64,000 bases of DNA from Dugong dugon (Eukaryota; Chordata; Mammalia; Sirenia; Dugongidae): contig CM057468.1 of the NCBI GenBank assembly GCA_030035585.1, forward strand, positions 53,068,145-53,132,144, written 5' to 3'. The notes under the pieces are model-generated. The model had not been told where the DNA came from. It did no database searches and worked only from the letters and a program-made list of their open reading frames with translations. Below are positions 37,437 through 49,139 of this stretch, in pieces. Position 1 is the first letter of the stretch. Each line of letters starts with the position of its first letter. A program made the position numbers and the translations under genes.

Positions 37437-37852
37437 TTGTTGTGATTGAATTCTGTCCTCCAAAAATATGTGTTGTAAATCCTAACCTCCATGCCTGTGG
37501 TTATAATCCCATCTGGGAATGGGATGTCGTTGTTATGTTAATGAGGCAGGATTAGTGTAGGGTGTAACTTGAATCTCTTTTAAGATATAAAAAGAGATTC
37601 AACAAGCAACCTAGAGAAGCAGAGATGGGGTAAGATAGATGCCAAGATGCATGGAAATCTCCAAGGGACCAAGAAGCAGAAGCTGAAGAGACAAGGACCT
37701 TCCTCCAGAGTAGACAGAGAAACCCTTCGCCTAAAGCCAGCATTCTGAATCCAGACTTCTAGTCTCCTAAACTGTGAGAAAATAAATTTCTGTTTGCTAC
37801 AGCCATCCACTTGTGGTAGTTCTGTTATAGCAGCACTAGATAATTAAGACAC
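37437..37852 (+). repeat. MaLR-type LTR
   Basis: TTGTGATTGAATTCTGTCCTC, CTAACCTCCATGCCTGTGG, CAGACTTCTAGTCTCCTAAAC with TGTGAGAAAATAAATTTCTG and GTAGTTCTGTTATAGCAGC follow the order of MLT1/MST-like LTRs. AATAAA near 37780 is the expected polyadenylation signal. Only the LTR remains; there are no retroviral genes. Confidence 0.78.
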
Positions 37853-40528
37853 TCATACTCCTTATGATTTCTAAACTTTAGGGGATTTAGCTTTAAAAAA
37901 AAAATTAAGCTTAGACCTTTTGGTAACATTTAGATCAGTTTCTCTAATTTGATTAGATTTATACCAGGGAACTATAAGAAGGGTCTGTACAAACCTCTTA
38001 ATATGCCACCTTGACACACTCTGGGATGCTCTAGAAACCAGTGTGTTTTTGTAGAAATAAGATGAGACTGAGAAAATATTGTATGTGTAAAGGGAAATAT
38101 GTTCGAGTGAAATAAAATAAACATAAGCTATTCTTTTCTGATGACTTAAAAATAAAACAGTAACAGATGACAGAACTATAGAGCCATTTCTGTCAAGGCT
38201 TTAGATTTTGACAGCACATTGATATATTTTAATTCAAGTTCCATAGCACTTAAAACTGTAATAGTATATGCCCCCCAGTTTTGATGGTTATCAGCGTATT
38301 ACTTTTATACCGCAAGAGTGTTTGTTCCCTGTATTTAAAAAACCACTATAAAGATATTCTTTTGGGGAGAGCAAGAGGCTTATTCCCAAAGGGATGCCTG
38401 AATATTTTTATTTAGTGATGAGCCAAGAATTTGGGATTAGATTTAGTGATTGATTTCGTGAATAGAATTTCAAAGAAAAGTTTTTTGTTTATTAGTACAT
38501 AGGTTTTCAAAGATTTAGAAATCAAAATGAATTCATCTTTTTATTCAGAATGTTAGTGTATATGCCAACTCTAAATTTGTTTAAATGAAAGATGCTTTTA
38601 TACACAAAGGTGCTTTTCTGCCTAGAGTCTTAAACTACTATTAATTAAGTAGTATATAATATAGTAGATAATTATAGTGTTTTAATATAGATACCGGTGG
38701 ATTTGCTAGTCTTTTAAATGGCTATTGTTGGCTAATAGTCTTCAGGGGATCATTTATATAGCCATTGTGGTGCTAAAAATATTTCTAAATACCAATGGGA
38801 CAGCTTTTCTTGAAACATGGCTATTATAAATTGAACTTTTATTTGAAGTACATTGTTTTGACTGTGATTTTTTTATTCAGATCCCTCAATTACTTTCAGA
38901 ATCTGAAATTCTGAAATTGGCAAAAAAAACCAAATAAACAAAAAGAAATACCAGTACAGAAAGAAGAATAAAGGAAAGCTGTTTATTTTATAGAACATTT
39001 TCAGAACAATATAGTTGTTAAATAGAGAAAGATTTCAGTTAGGAGTATTGGGAATCTGTTCTATTCATTAGGATTTTAACTGTTATATTCACTAGGTTTT
39101 TTTGCTGGAGATATTTTTATGTAGCCTCATTGTTTTTATTTTAACTAATATTTCAATGGCAGAGAGATAATTAGGTATGTGCTGTTGAATATTAAATATG
39201 GTAGTAGCTGAGGGTAACATAAGCATTTCTCGGTCAAAGCCCTTAACAAAATATTGTCATGTGTGAGCTGATTAATTGAAATGAATGCCAAGTGGGTTTG
39301 CTACTATCCAACCAGATTCTCATAGTCACCCAGTTCATTATCTAAGGTTGTTCCAGAATGGAATGACTGGTTATGTCAAAGTTAATAGTGTTCTTTTTAA
39401 TCTCAGCTACTAATGGAGTAAATCTTGATGAGAGAATAGTTCCAGCCTCGTTAAATGAAGCTAAGTGTAAGAACATTCCAGAGTCTGGTCCTTTATGTCA
39501 CAGTAAGCATTTGGAAGCTTAACGTGTGAAGTCCTCGATGTCATCACCCGCTGGTTTCTGTATTTTGTTGGTTTCTATCTGTAAGGACCCATAGAAGACC
39601 CTGGAATAGATTTCTAGGCTACTCTGTTGTCCTTGTTAGATTGTACCTAAAATTGAATACAGAAAAGATTCAGTTTAATTTCTAATCAGACCAGAGAAGA
39701 TGAGGATTTTCTTCAACTATATTTAGCATAAAGAAATGTTATAATTTGTGAACATTACTCTAAAACAATGTCCCAGAGTGATAACTTTCCAATTGCATTC
39801 CAAAGCATCCTAGCATTTCAGGGATTATGCACATATTTTGTTTTTATTTCAACTGTTTTAAAAACTGTAATGAAAGGCACACAAAGCTTCAAATGTATAT
39901 TCCAGATTTTACAATGAGCAGCAATTAACTTGTGCTGCAGGTTAACCAGTTTGGGAGCAGATTTTAGAATAAAGCTACTCCCACAATTTTGTGCCTATAT
40001 CTGAAATGTTTGTAAACAGGGACTTTAGTAGTAAGCCCCTAGATCTTCTATGAATGCAGGCTGTGAGTGCACTCATACTAAATAATTTGTCTAAGCAGGC
40101 ACACCACACAACTTTCTGTGGTAGGCTTAATTTATGCCCAGCAAGGCCCAAGCATATCTGTTTGTGAACTTGCTTTGACTGTAGAATAAGAGTAAGTTAT
40201 ACCAGTAATTGGTAACATATTGCAGTATGATAGGACATTGCAAGTTTAGGCTTATTTTATATTTTGGGGCCATTGTCAAATTCATTTTTAAAATAATACT
40301 GTTATCATAAATAAATATCTTTGGGAAAAAAAGCCCTTTCTGCCATTCATTAACAACTGTGGTTCATTTTAATCAAGGGCATAATGTGATTAAAAGGCAA
40401 ACTTTAAAAAAAAAAAATTACCATTTGCAACCACTTACTGGTATGGATCAGGATTGTGGTGATGCTCTCAACCAAACAAAACATTGAAATAAGTTAGCCC
40501 CTGCAGCTGATATAAAACCATATGTGTC

Positions 40529-40940
40529 ATCCAAAAACCATACGAAACAAATTGCCGTAGAGTTGATCATGATTCATAGAGACCTTGTGTGCAGAGTAGA
40601 ACTGCACTACATAAGGTTTTCAAGGGTGCAGTGATTAAAGTACTTCACTGCTAACCAAACGGTTGGTGGTTCAAACCTACCAGCTGCTCTGCAGGAGAAA
40701 GACGTGGCAGTCTGCTTCCATAAAGATTACAGCCTTGGAAACCCTACAGGGCGGTTCTGCTCTGCCCTATAGGGTCAATGTGAGTCGGAATCAACTTGAC
40801 AGCAACAAGTTTGGTTTTTTGGTTTAACCTTTCAAAAGCAGATCATCAGACTTTCTTCCGAGGCACTGCTTGGTGGGTTCGAACAGCCAACTTTTTGGTT
40901 AGTAGTTAAGCAGTTAACCAGTTGCACCGCCCAGGGCCTC
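40529..40940 (-). repeat. AfroSINE, split by a second AfroSINE
   Basis: The left part (ATTGCCGTAGAGTTGATCAT, to GGTTTTCAAGGG) and the right part (CAAAAGCAGATCATCAGAC, to CACCGCCCAGGGCCTCC) form one antisense copy. Confidence 0.9.
40626..40825 (+). repeat. AfroSINE nested in an opposite AfroSINE
   Basis: GTGCAGTGATTAAAGTACTTC, GTGGCAGTCTGCTTCC, GTGAGTCGGAATCAACTTG and GGTTTTTTGGTTT; sense orientation inside the copy above. Confidence 0.92.
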
Positions 40941-42744
40941 CAGATGTCATCCACAGCCTCTTATATCAGACTTTTGTGTTCATAAATATAGTCTAGTTTG
41001 CACTGATCAATTTTTAAGGTAAATGTTAGTAATTTAAGTTTATAATAAATTTATACGAATTAGTAAAGCTTTGTCTGTTTTATGTGGTAGAGCTCCACAT
41101 AAAACTTCATTTGGTAAATTTGTAGAAAATTAAATCTGGGAGATCAATGAAGAGAGAATGACTGCAACCTCCTCTGAGTGTTAGGAAGTCAGCTGTGGCC
41201 ACCCATCTGCCTGGGAACTGTGAGATCTGAAGGTGACTTGGACCCCTGGCTTCTTGGGTAGTTTTAGGAAGCATTTTGCAGAAAAAACAAGCTTTCTACC
41301 ATTAAGTCCCATGGGTGGCAAAAAATGATGATAGTCATAGTCCTAAAAAATAGTATAATTAGACTACTGCTTCCGTCAGACAGAGAAACTTAACCAGGGG
41401 TCCAGGAAAAGTATAAAGAATTTTTTCTAATGTCAGCTTATGTGTATGTTTCTGGTACAAAGATTTAATGCTTTCATCAGAATCTCCAAGAGGTCCAAGA
41501 CCCTAAAAGCTCAAGAAATAACTGCTTTAGCGGGTCAGGGATCTGTTAATGGTAAATTCTCCAGAAAACTTAATAAAAATCCCCATTAAAAAATTGTGTG
41601 TCTGTGTATATTTTGGTAAATCACATTTTGCATTCATTACACCAGTGAATGAATAAATCACTTCAGACATGTTGAAAGTCATTATTAGCTTAGTTGAGTG
41701 AGTATTCCTACAAATTCTGAAATTTTTCTGTCATCCAATCTTCAACATAAAGCTGTAGAGCTCTGCTGGGTGGTTATTTCTACTCACACATTTTTTGAGA
41801 CCATAAATCCTATTGAATATATAAACTTATTACTATTCCATATTAACTAAAAATTTTCTATCCAGAATATAAATGATATGAAAATTAAATCATATAGTTA
41901 AAATGAATTTTAAGATAAGGAGACTAAATAAAGACTTATGGCAAAATCACTACATTCTGTATATGACTTTTTCTCCCATTTTGGAAATTATTTTGGAGGT
42001 CAGAGTTTGCCTGTATAGCGCTGTTCCATATTGTATGTAAGCTGGCCTTTTCTAAGAACACTCAAGGCAAAGAGGCAATAAAAATGGAGCCTGGTTTTGC
42101 TGGTTGAAGAGGTAGAAAAAGGAATTAGGAAGGAGATGTTGTGATGTGTGGTACCTGCTCTCCATTTTTAACTCGATTCTGTCTTCACAGCAGTAAGGAA
42201 ATCACTCACCACTTTCCCAGCTTCTTACAGATGCATTTATGAGATAAAGGTGAATGGCCTTGGAACCTGCTACATGCCCTCTGGGTTTTATTATCCATTG
42301 TTCTTGACTTAGACTTAGGTAAATGGCTTTGGAAAGCCTTAATTTACTAGACCATGCAGGCTTCATTCCCAGTAGGACTGGAGTGCATACCTCAGAAATC
42401 TCATGAAATTTATTTTTTCAAGCATAGTATTTGTACATTGGTTTTCCATAACATTTTTACCCACAAATATAAATGATGTTTTAGGGGAAAAATGACAAAA
42501 ATTGTATGTTTAGAGAGCTTTGCAACAAAAAATATCTCATTGCTTGAGGTATTCTATGTAAGGAGTTTTGAAAGTCTTAACTTTAATAAATAATGTATTT
42601 TCTGGCTAAAATTCTCCTGTTCTAATTCCTGCCACCACACCATGTATCGCAGCCATTCTCCCATACACACTTTCTGGGGTGAGGATAAGCAGCAGCCCCT
42701 CTCTTAACCTCTGCTTACCTTGTGTTTGTTTTCTTTCTTTGCAG

Positions 42745-42823
42745 AGACTCTCCTTGATGACTTCCTCCTCACGTACACTGTCTTCATGACAACTGATGAC
42801 TTGTGCCAGGCGCTGTTAAGGCA
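42745..42823 (+). CDS. RAPGEF5: RAPGEF5 second coding exon (REM domain)
   Basis: This exon of 79 nt follows a polypyrimidine tract and GCAG. Its first two bases complete Glu-98, then it reads TLLDDFLLTYTVFMTTDDLC and on to LLR plus two bases of a His codon. It encodes the first helices of the REM domain, which in this family packs against and stabilises the CDC25 catalytic domain. The right boundary has no usable GT: the exon ends before ATATCCTT, a U12-type donor. Read through, the frame continues into QYPSL and on to a stop at 42903, which does not match the family. Confidence 0.95.
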
Positions 42824-42831
42824 ATATCCTT
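42824..42831 (+). promoter_or_regulatory. U12-type 5' splice site (ATATCCTT)
   Basis: This is an exact match to the AT-AC class of the minor-spliceosome 5' splice site consensus (RTATCCTT). There is no GT donor nearby that would give the family protein sequence. Confidence 0.92.
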
Positions 42832-44133
42832 CATTAACTTCAGAATGCTGGGTCATCTTTCTCTCAGACAGATGTCTCACATTCGGAATTAACTGCCTTT
42901 CTTAATTTACTCAACACCATGCTAGTATGTGGACATGTTAAATATTAATGTCATGATATCCAAGGTAAAAGATGAAATGAAACAGAATAGAGCCAGGGAT
43001 ACTGGTAATGGAGAGCTGCTGTTTTCACATTCTACATCATGGGTAGATCGGATGGTTTATGTTACGTTTTCTTTAAATCTGTGCCTCATGATTGCTTTAA
43101 AATCTGGAGGTAAATTTGGCCTGCTGTGAACTCCAGAGTCAAGAGGTGGAGTGGGTTGGCAATATCACACAATAAGTGGATTTAGAAGGGAATCAGTCAG
43201 TGTCAGACCAGTTGCATATGTGATAATCATGTTTCTGGGCAAGTGTCCCAGGGGAGACAAGCCATTCCTCCACATAGGAGACCCAAACCACACCCTGGAA
43301 TCAACTGTCAGCCTTTCAGAGCTTTGTCACCGCGTGCTCTTGTAGAATGATGGGTGTGATTGGAAGGTTAATGACTGGTTTAGGAAGCTGTATAGTTTTA
43401 TTCACTAGCTAGAAGAAATGTAGCATAGAAACAATTGAAAGGCTAACATACAAAGCCAAGTAAATTTACTGAAAGTCTCCAAATGGGCTTCTTGCCCCAC
43501 AGTGTTTAAAGATGTTTCAGAAGCATATAAGTAAGCTGTTAAGCATAGTGTTTTAGTAAACCAAACTAAAAATTCTGCTATAGCCTACAAGAAAATTTTT
43601 AGGATTTTTTTTTGGGAGGAGGGCAGGGGGGTATATACCAGTTTTATTGAGCTCTAATGGTAATGATCCTGTTAATATTCATTTCCTGTTTAATAATGAT
43701 AACTGTCTCCCCACTTTATAGAACTTTCCTGCTTAAAATAATATTTTAGGACTTCATATGGGGCATAATTGAAGTAAAATCTGTTAATAAACATGTAAAC
43801 TAGAAATGGTGATTCCTTTTTGGTCCTTTACTACATAAAACCCTATAAGTAAACAAAACTACTGATATTTTGAAACTTTTTAGAACCAGTCCATCAAACT
43901 GATCTTAAAACATGAGCTAATTTTGAATTTAGAAGATTTCAATAATATGTACAAATTTCTTCCACAATTTCCAAGTGGAGTGTTGCTAAGAAATTCAGCA
44001 ATATGTATAAGGTTTTGAATTCCTCCTTCTTGGAAAGTACTTTAGAAAACTGTGAGCTAATTTCACTTACATTTCAATGCTAAAGAATTGCCGTACATTA
44101 AGTAATATAAAGTGTGTTTTGTAGCAAATTAAA

Positions 44134-44317
44134 CCAAAAAACCAAACCTGTTGCCCTCGAGTCAATTTTGACTCAGAGCAACCATATAGGACAGAGTAGA
44201 ACTGCCCCATTGGGTTTCCAAGTCTGTAATCTTTATGGAAGAGGCTGGTGGGTCTGAATTGCAGATTTTTTGGTTTGCAGTCGACTGCTTAACTACTGTG
44301 CTACCAGGGGTCCTTTA
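44134..44317 (-). repeat. AfroSINE with target-site duplication
   Basis: ACCTGTTGCCCTCGAGTCAA and GGGTTTCCAAGTCTG to GCTACCAGGGGTCC. TAGCAAATTAAA at 44122 and 44318 is the duplication. Confidence 0.95.
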
Positions 44318-44452
44318 TAGCAAATTAAATGCCTTCAAACTATTGTTTTTAACTGTGATCCTAGTATTAGTTATGATGGATAAATAATCCATTATATTTA
44401 TCAAGGAATAATTTAATACCTCATAGAATTTCCCTGAAGAATTTCTAAAACT

Positions 44453-44632
44453 TAAAAAAAAAAACAAACCCATTGCCATCCAGTCGATTCCGACTCATAG
44501 CTACCCAATAGGACAGAGTAGAACTGCCCCATAGGGTTTCCAGGGAGCGGCCAGTGGATTCGAACTGCTGACCTTTTGGTTAGCAGCCATAGCTCACTGT
44601 AGCTCTTAACCACTGCACCACGAGGGCTCCTC
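44453..44632 (-). repeat. AfroSINE with target-site duplication
   Basis: CATCCAGTCGATTCCGACTC, GGGAGCGGCCAGTGGATTC and CACCACGAGGGCTCC. TCTAAAACTT on both sides (about 44443 and 44632) is the duplication. Confidence 0.95.
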
Positions 44633-45999
44633 TAAAACTTTACTCAGATATAAATATGTTTTGAATCTTTCACCAAGACTGTTACATGAAAGTTTAGATT
44701 CTTATTAGCCTTGTTACTACTGATGACCCAAACCCATGAAATCAAAAACATTTTAAGCCAGGATTCTCCCTGTATGGTTATTTCTCTGTTATTTGCATCC
44801 TCTGCCTTTTATGAATGAATATAAACCTCAGACAAAAAACGGCATCCGTATTTAATCTGAGATATTTTTATGCCCATCTTAATAAATATGTCATTCATAT
44901 TCCACTACTGCCAATTTCTAAGAAATGATCCAAATTACTTTCTTTTTTTCCCTTATTATTTTTGAACATTGTTTATAGATTTGAGCCATTTCTTCTGAGT
45001 TTGGATATCTTAGATAGATTCTTTTATTACAATAAGTACCTTTCTGCTTTTATCATCATCAAAGAGCATTATTTAAGCTCATATAGCCCTGGGCCAGGCA
45101 ATATTCATTGCATCATACTGAAGTTATGACTTTTACCCAATGTCTTACCACTACCCCTCCCCCCAGCTTCATTTATATATTAATATAATCTAGTACGGAC
45201 AAATTATAAAAGAATGTATATACGCTGATATAGTAAGCCAGAATAATACAAATGCAAATTTAATCAGTAAATATTTTTTAAAAGGCATCTTGCGGAGAGA
45301 AGAACACAATTAGGCATGTGAATGGTAGTAACTGTGAATGGAGAAGAGTGGTTGAGGTTTCAGTTCCTGAAATTGCTTTATCCTGCTGTCCCTTAATTGT
45401 TGAACATATTATAAATGCAGCTTTAATAACAAGTTCATATCTTTGCCTACATATGCTGACCAAAAAAAAAAAGTAGTTGTTACTTTTTCTTAATTTTCCA
45501 GATTTTTTCTTTGTATTAATGAGGTCTGTATAGTCACAGGAAAAGAAGAAAAGGACATTTGCATAGTGGAAATAATGTAGGATAAATCTTTGTATTTTGC
45601 CTTTCAAGAGAAAAACTAGAAGAAATAGACATTTTAACAAATTCTTTGTATGGTTGTCCGGTTTTGTTTTATAGGTGGGAATCAAAGAAATCAGATGGCC
45701 TTAATTATCTCCACAGAATGAAGAGATAGTGACAGAATTATTTTTAAAAAATATTCACAAAGCCTAATGTAGCATTTTTTCCTGTTTTGCAGTTATATAT
45801 CAGCATTTTTCAAAAAAATATGTAATCCTATCCAACAACGCTAAAGCCTACCTGGTATCCCGTGCTTGGTATCATAACATTTCCTGTTCCTAGTTAAATT
45901 TTCTATGTGTCCAAGCTAATCAGAAATAATTTTGAGGACAAAAACATGGATCGCTTTAGAAACCACCAAGCTTCTGTCTCATTCGTAGGACTTTAAGCA

Positions 46000-46520
46000 T
46001 TTTGCCCTTGAGGTTGTTTTTATATAATTTTACTAGCTTGATTAACACATGGTCGTTGTATACAAACGAGGAAATGCAAATAAGTATAATAAAAATAATT
46101 TACTGGGATATTATAAAATCCCATTACCTTGAGAAACCACTGTTAACTTTTTCATATGTATTCTTCCAGGCAATAAAATTATTCATATAAATAAAGCACT
46201 GTTGGCAGAAATGGATCATTCTAAACAAACACCTTTCTACTCAACAGTATATCGTGTGTGCTGCATGTCACTAAATGCTCTGCTGGACCGTCGTCTTTAT
46301 GGCTGCAGAATAGTCCTTTAAATGGATATGTAATAACTTAGTTAACTATACTTAATTGTAGAAGCATTTAGGTTATTTCCTTTTTTTTTTTTTTTAAATG
46401 AAAATGAAAATTAGCAGTCCCTTTCTATCTGTGTCTTTGCACACTTACCCAATTCTTTTCAAATAAATTCCTACATGTGGGCATTTGAATCATATCACAA
46501 ACTGCACTCCAGAAAGGCTG
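46000..46520. repeat. Possible old LINE fragment
   Basis: The run of AGAAGCATTTAGGTTATTTCC, a T run, and CAAACTGCACTCCAGAAAGG has the character of diverged LINE 3' DNA. Weak call. Confidence 0.3.
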
Positions 46521-46980
46521 TACTACTCTGCTTGTTTGGGACTACGTTAGAGGTAACTGGTTTTATAGAATGTGAATTTCTGAGAATCAAAGACTATCTG
46601 GCCTGGTTCTAGTCCAAGTTTCATTGAAGTAGTGTTCACCTATGTAGTGGGACCAGATCTTCTCTTGATCCACCCTTGAAATTAATGGGTTTTCTGTTTT
46701 TTACCCCTTTTAAATCCTTGCGGCCTATGGAACTATGTCAGCAGCTACCGATGCAATGTCTCAGTGTTAACTTCATGGCTTACCTCTGTGTGTACAAAAA
46801 TCATTTTCCTGGGTTTACTTTTGTTCTTTTCAGTGAATGCCTTTTGCTCTTCCTACACATATTCTTTTCTTCCTGCAGGCTTATATACTTGTAGAGTCTT
46901 TGAAAATATGTTGTAGCATATTTTGTGAAATCAATAAATGAATCTCTTCAGTATTTTTATTTTCAATAATGTAATATTCT

Positions 46981-46997
46981 TTCTTAACCATTTGTAC
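46981..46997 (+). promoter_or_regulatory. U12 branch site and AC 3' splice site
   Basis: TTCTTAACC at 46981-46989 is close to the U12 branch consensus (TTCCTTAAC), with the branch A at 46986 or 46987. The intron ends with AC at 46996-46997, giving the short branch-to-acceptor distance typical of U12 introns. No long polypyrimidine tract separates the two, also typical of this class. Confidence 0.88.
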
Positions 46998-47142
46998 CTA
47001 TTCTGCTAAGAAGTATCAAGGCAAAGAAGAAAACTCAGATGTTCCTTGTAGGAAACGTAAAGTCTTACATCTCGTTTCCCAGTGGATTGCTTTGTACAAA
47101 GACTGGTTACATGAAGATGAACATTCAAAAATGTTTTTAAAG
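46998..47142 (+). CDS. RAPGEF5: RAPGEF5 third coding exon (REM domain core)
   Basis: This exon of 145 nt starts with the C that completes His-124, reads YSAKKYQGKEENSDVP and a basic CRKRK segment, then VLHLVSQWIALYKDWL, the hallmark helix of RasGEF N-terminal (REM) domains, and ends at MFLK in phase 0 before a GTAATG donor. Compared with the human protein as I remember it, residue 141 is Cys where I expect Arg, and Pro becomes His in KDWLHEDE; these are plausible lineage substitutions. The left edge is an AC acceptor, so standard GT-AG gene finders are likely to place it at the downstream AAG (exon start 47011) and lose YSAK. Confidence 0.95.
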
Positions 47143-47320
47143 GTAATGTAAGACTTCCTGATATCCTGTGATGCCAAATGACTGGTTTTATTTTCAGTTA
47201 TGCATTTCAAAAATCTCCTTTGTAGGTTACAGTCATTCAGCTTTTTTGGTAATATTCAAGACATAAACTCATTTTGACCACCGAGGCCTGATGTTCCCTA
47301 CATAGATAGAAACTTAATTT

Positions 47321-48358
47321 TTTTTTTATTTTTATTGTACTTCAGGTGAAGGTTTACAGAACAAATAGTTTCTCATGAAACAGCACTACACGTATTTTTT
47401 TATGACATTGGTTAACAACCCCACGACATGTCAACCCTCTCCCTTCTTGACCTTTTCTTTTTTTTTTTTTTGTTTTGTTTTGGTGAAAATATTCATAGCC
47501 AAAGATACACCATTTCAAAAATTTCTACATGCACAGTTCAGTGACATCAACTACGCTGTTCTGGTTGTGCTGCTATTCTCGCTTTCGATGAAGGTTTACG
47601 GAACAAAATAGTTTCTCATTAAACAGTTAGTATGCATGTTGCCCTATGGCAATGGTTAACCACCTCACAACACATCCACACTATCCTTACTCAGTCTTGG
47701 GTTCCCTAACACCAGCTTTCCTGTCCGCCCCCCACTTCTATCCTTGTCCCTAGACTGCTGTGCCCCATCAGTCCCATTTGGTTTTATGGGGCTGTCTACT
47801 CCCCGGCTGAACAGTGAACCTCGGAAGTGACTTCACCACTGAGCTAAAAGGGTGTCTGGGGGCCATACTCTTGGGGTTTCTCCAGTCTCCTTTAGGCCAG
47901 TAAATCTGGTCTTTTTATTGTGAGTTAGAATTTTGTTCTACATCCTTCTCCAGCTCTATCCAGAACCCTCTGTTGTGATCCCGGTCAGAGCAGTCAGTGG
48001 TGGTAGCCGGGCACCATCTAGCTGTACTGGACTCAGTCTGGTGGAGGCCTTGGTAGCTGTGGTCCATTAGTCCTTTGGACTAATCTTTTCCTTATATCCT
48101 GTTCTCTTCATACTCCCTTGCTCCCAAAGGGATGAGACCAGTGGAGTATCTTAGATGGCTGCTCACAGGCTTTTAAGACCCCAGACACTACTTACCAAGG
48201 TAGAATGTAGAACATTGCCTTTATAAACTGTGTTATGCCAATTGAGCTAGATGTTCCTGGAGACCATGGTCCCCACAGCCCCCTGCCCAGCAATTCAGTC
48301 CCTCAGGGAGTTTAGATGTGTCTATGGAGCTTCCATGACCTTTCCTTGTACAAGTTGT
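47321..48358 (-). repeat. 1-kb composite retroposon with target-site duplication
   Basis: GAAACTTAATTT at 47309 and again at 48359 flank the copy. The left end is T-rich; the two-arm order seen at 10060 follows (TTCAGGTGAAGGTTTACAG, then GTGAAAATATTCATAGCC, then GATGAAGGTTTACGG), and then the longer body (GTGATCCCGGTCAGAG, GGTAGCCGGGCACC, AGCTTTTAAGACC-type segment, GCCAATTGAGCTAGATG). No intact ORF. The T-rich end, 5' truncation of sister copies and duplication point to L1-like target-primed insertion. Confidence 0.88.
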
Positions 48359-48399
48359 GAAACTTAATTTTTTTAATTTTAAATTATTATGAAAAAAAT

Positions 48400-48975
48400 A
48401 AGGTAGAAGGCAATTTTTCAAATAATTTATTTTTATGTTGTTTTGGTTGAGAATATACACAGCAGAACATACGCCAGTTCACAACTTCTACATGTACAGT
48501 TCAGTGACATTACATTCCTCAAGTTGTGCAACCATTCTCACCTTCCTTTTCCAAATTGTTCCTTTTCCATTAATATGAACTCTCTGCTCCTTAAGTTTCC
48601 TATCTAATCTCTTGAGTTACTGTTGTTAATTTGGTCCCGTATAGTTAGTTCTTAAAAGAGCTCAATGCTTAAGGCAGACATTCTTTACTAGTTAAGCTAA
48701 ACTATTGTTTGGTTTTAGGAAGACTTCAGGGGATATTTTCGGTATAAGGTTTAAAGATTATCTCAGGGCAGTAGTCTTGGGGATTCATCCAGCCTCCATG
48801 GATCCAGAAAATCTGGACTCCATGAAAATTTGACATTCTCTTCTGCATTTTCTCTTTTGATTAGAATTCTACAGAATCCTTGATCAAAACGTTGAGTAAC
48901 GGTAGCCAGGCACCATCTAGTTCTTCTGGTCTTATAGCAGAGGAGGCAGTTGTTCATGGAGGCAATTAGCCATAT
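48400..48975 (-). repeat. Divergent member of the poly(T)-headed retroposon group
   Basis: GAGAATATACACAGCAGAAC, CCTTTTCCAAATTGTTCC, GACTTCAGGGGATATTTTCG and GGTAGCCAGGCACCATCTAG link it to the family copies above. It follows the 47321 copy after about 40 bp. Confidence 0.7.
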
Positions 48976-49139
48976 ATTCCATTGGTAGAAGGCAAATATT
49001 ACATTCACTAATTTAAGGTTATCTATTTTATGTAAGTCATTGGAATTTTGATTGCACATAAAATAAGGAAGGTAAACTAAAATATACTTCAAAATTTGAT
49101 ACTACTTAATGTATTGAGATTTATTGTAAGTTTTACCTA

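Larger units (their letters stand above)
15819..42744 (+). other. RAPGEF5: Intron 1 of RAPGEF5 (about 26.9 kb)
   Basis: It runs from a GTAAAG donor to a TTTCTTTGCAG acceptor. No coding exon was recognised inside. It holds AfroSINEs (near 20040, 22311, 23976, 28132, 28993, 29290, 31288, 32670, 35800, 40529), a MER5A-like element (20750), a 24-bp minisatellite (21043), two MaLR-type LTRs (32288, 37437), an L2-like piece (34760), L1 and MIR fragments and a direct duplication (29681/30189). Stretches such as 15820-18800, 25000-28100, 33000-34700, 37900-40500 and 40950-42700 are AT-rich and show nothing I can identify. Confidence 0.85.
42824..46997 (+). other. RAPGEF5: U12-type AT-AC intron of RAPGEF5 (about 4.2 kb)
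   Basis: The intron begins ATATCCTT and ends in AC, with a TTCTTAAC branch-site-like motif 10-11 nt before the end. Joining its flanks (CA + C) makes His followed by YSAKKYQG, the expected RAPGEF5 sequence. It contains two AfroSINEs (44134, 44453), LINE-like DNA near 46000-46520, and otherwise AT-rich sequence with nothing identifiable. Confidence 0.92.

Noticed and set aside
42824-42905. Continuation of the second exon through QYPSL to a stop
   Set aside because: Does not match the family and removes the REM domain; the AT-AC junction restores it exactly.
45278-45685. 135-residue antisense ORF in the U12 intron
   Set aside because: AT-rich, phenylalanine/lysine-rich chance frame with no domain or similarity.
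47011-47142. GT-AG style start of the third exon after CTAAG
   Set aside because: Would drop YSAK and break the phase with the previous exon; the AC site at 46997 fits.
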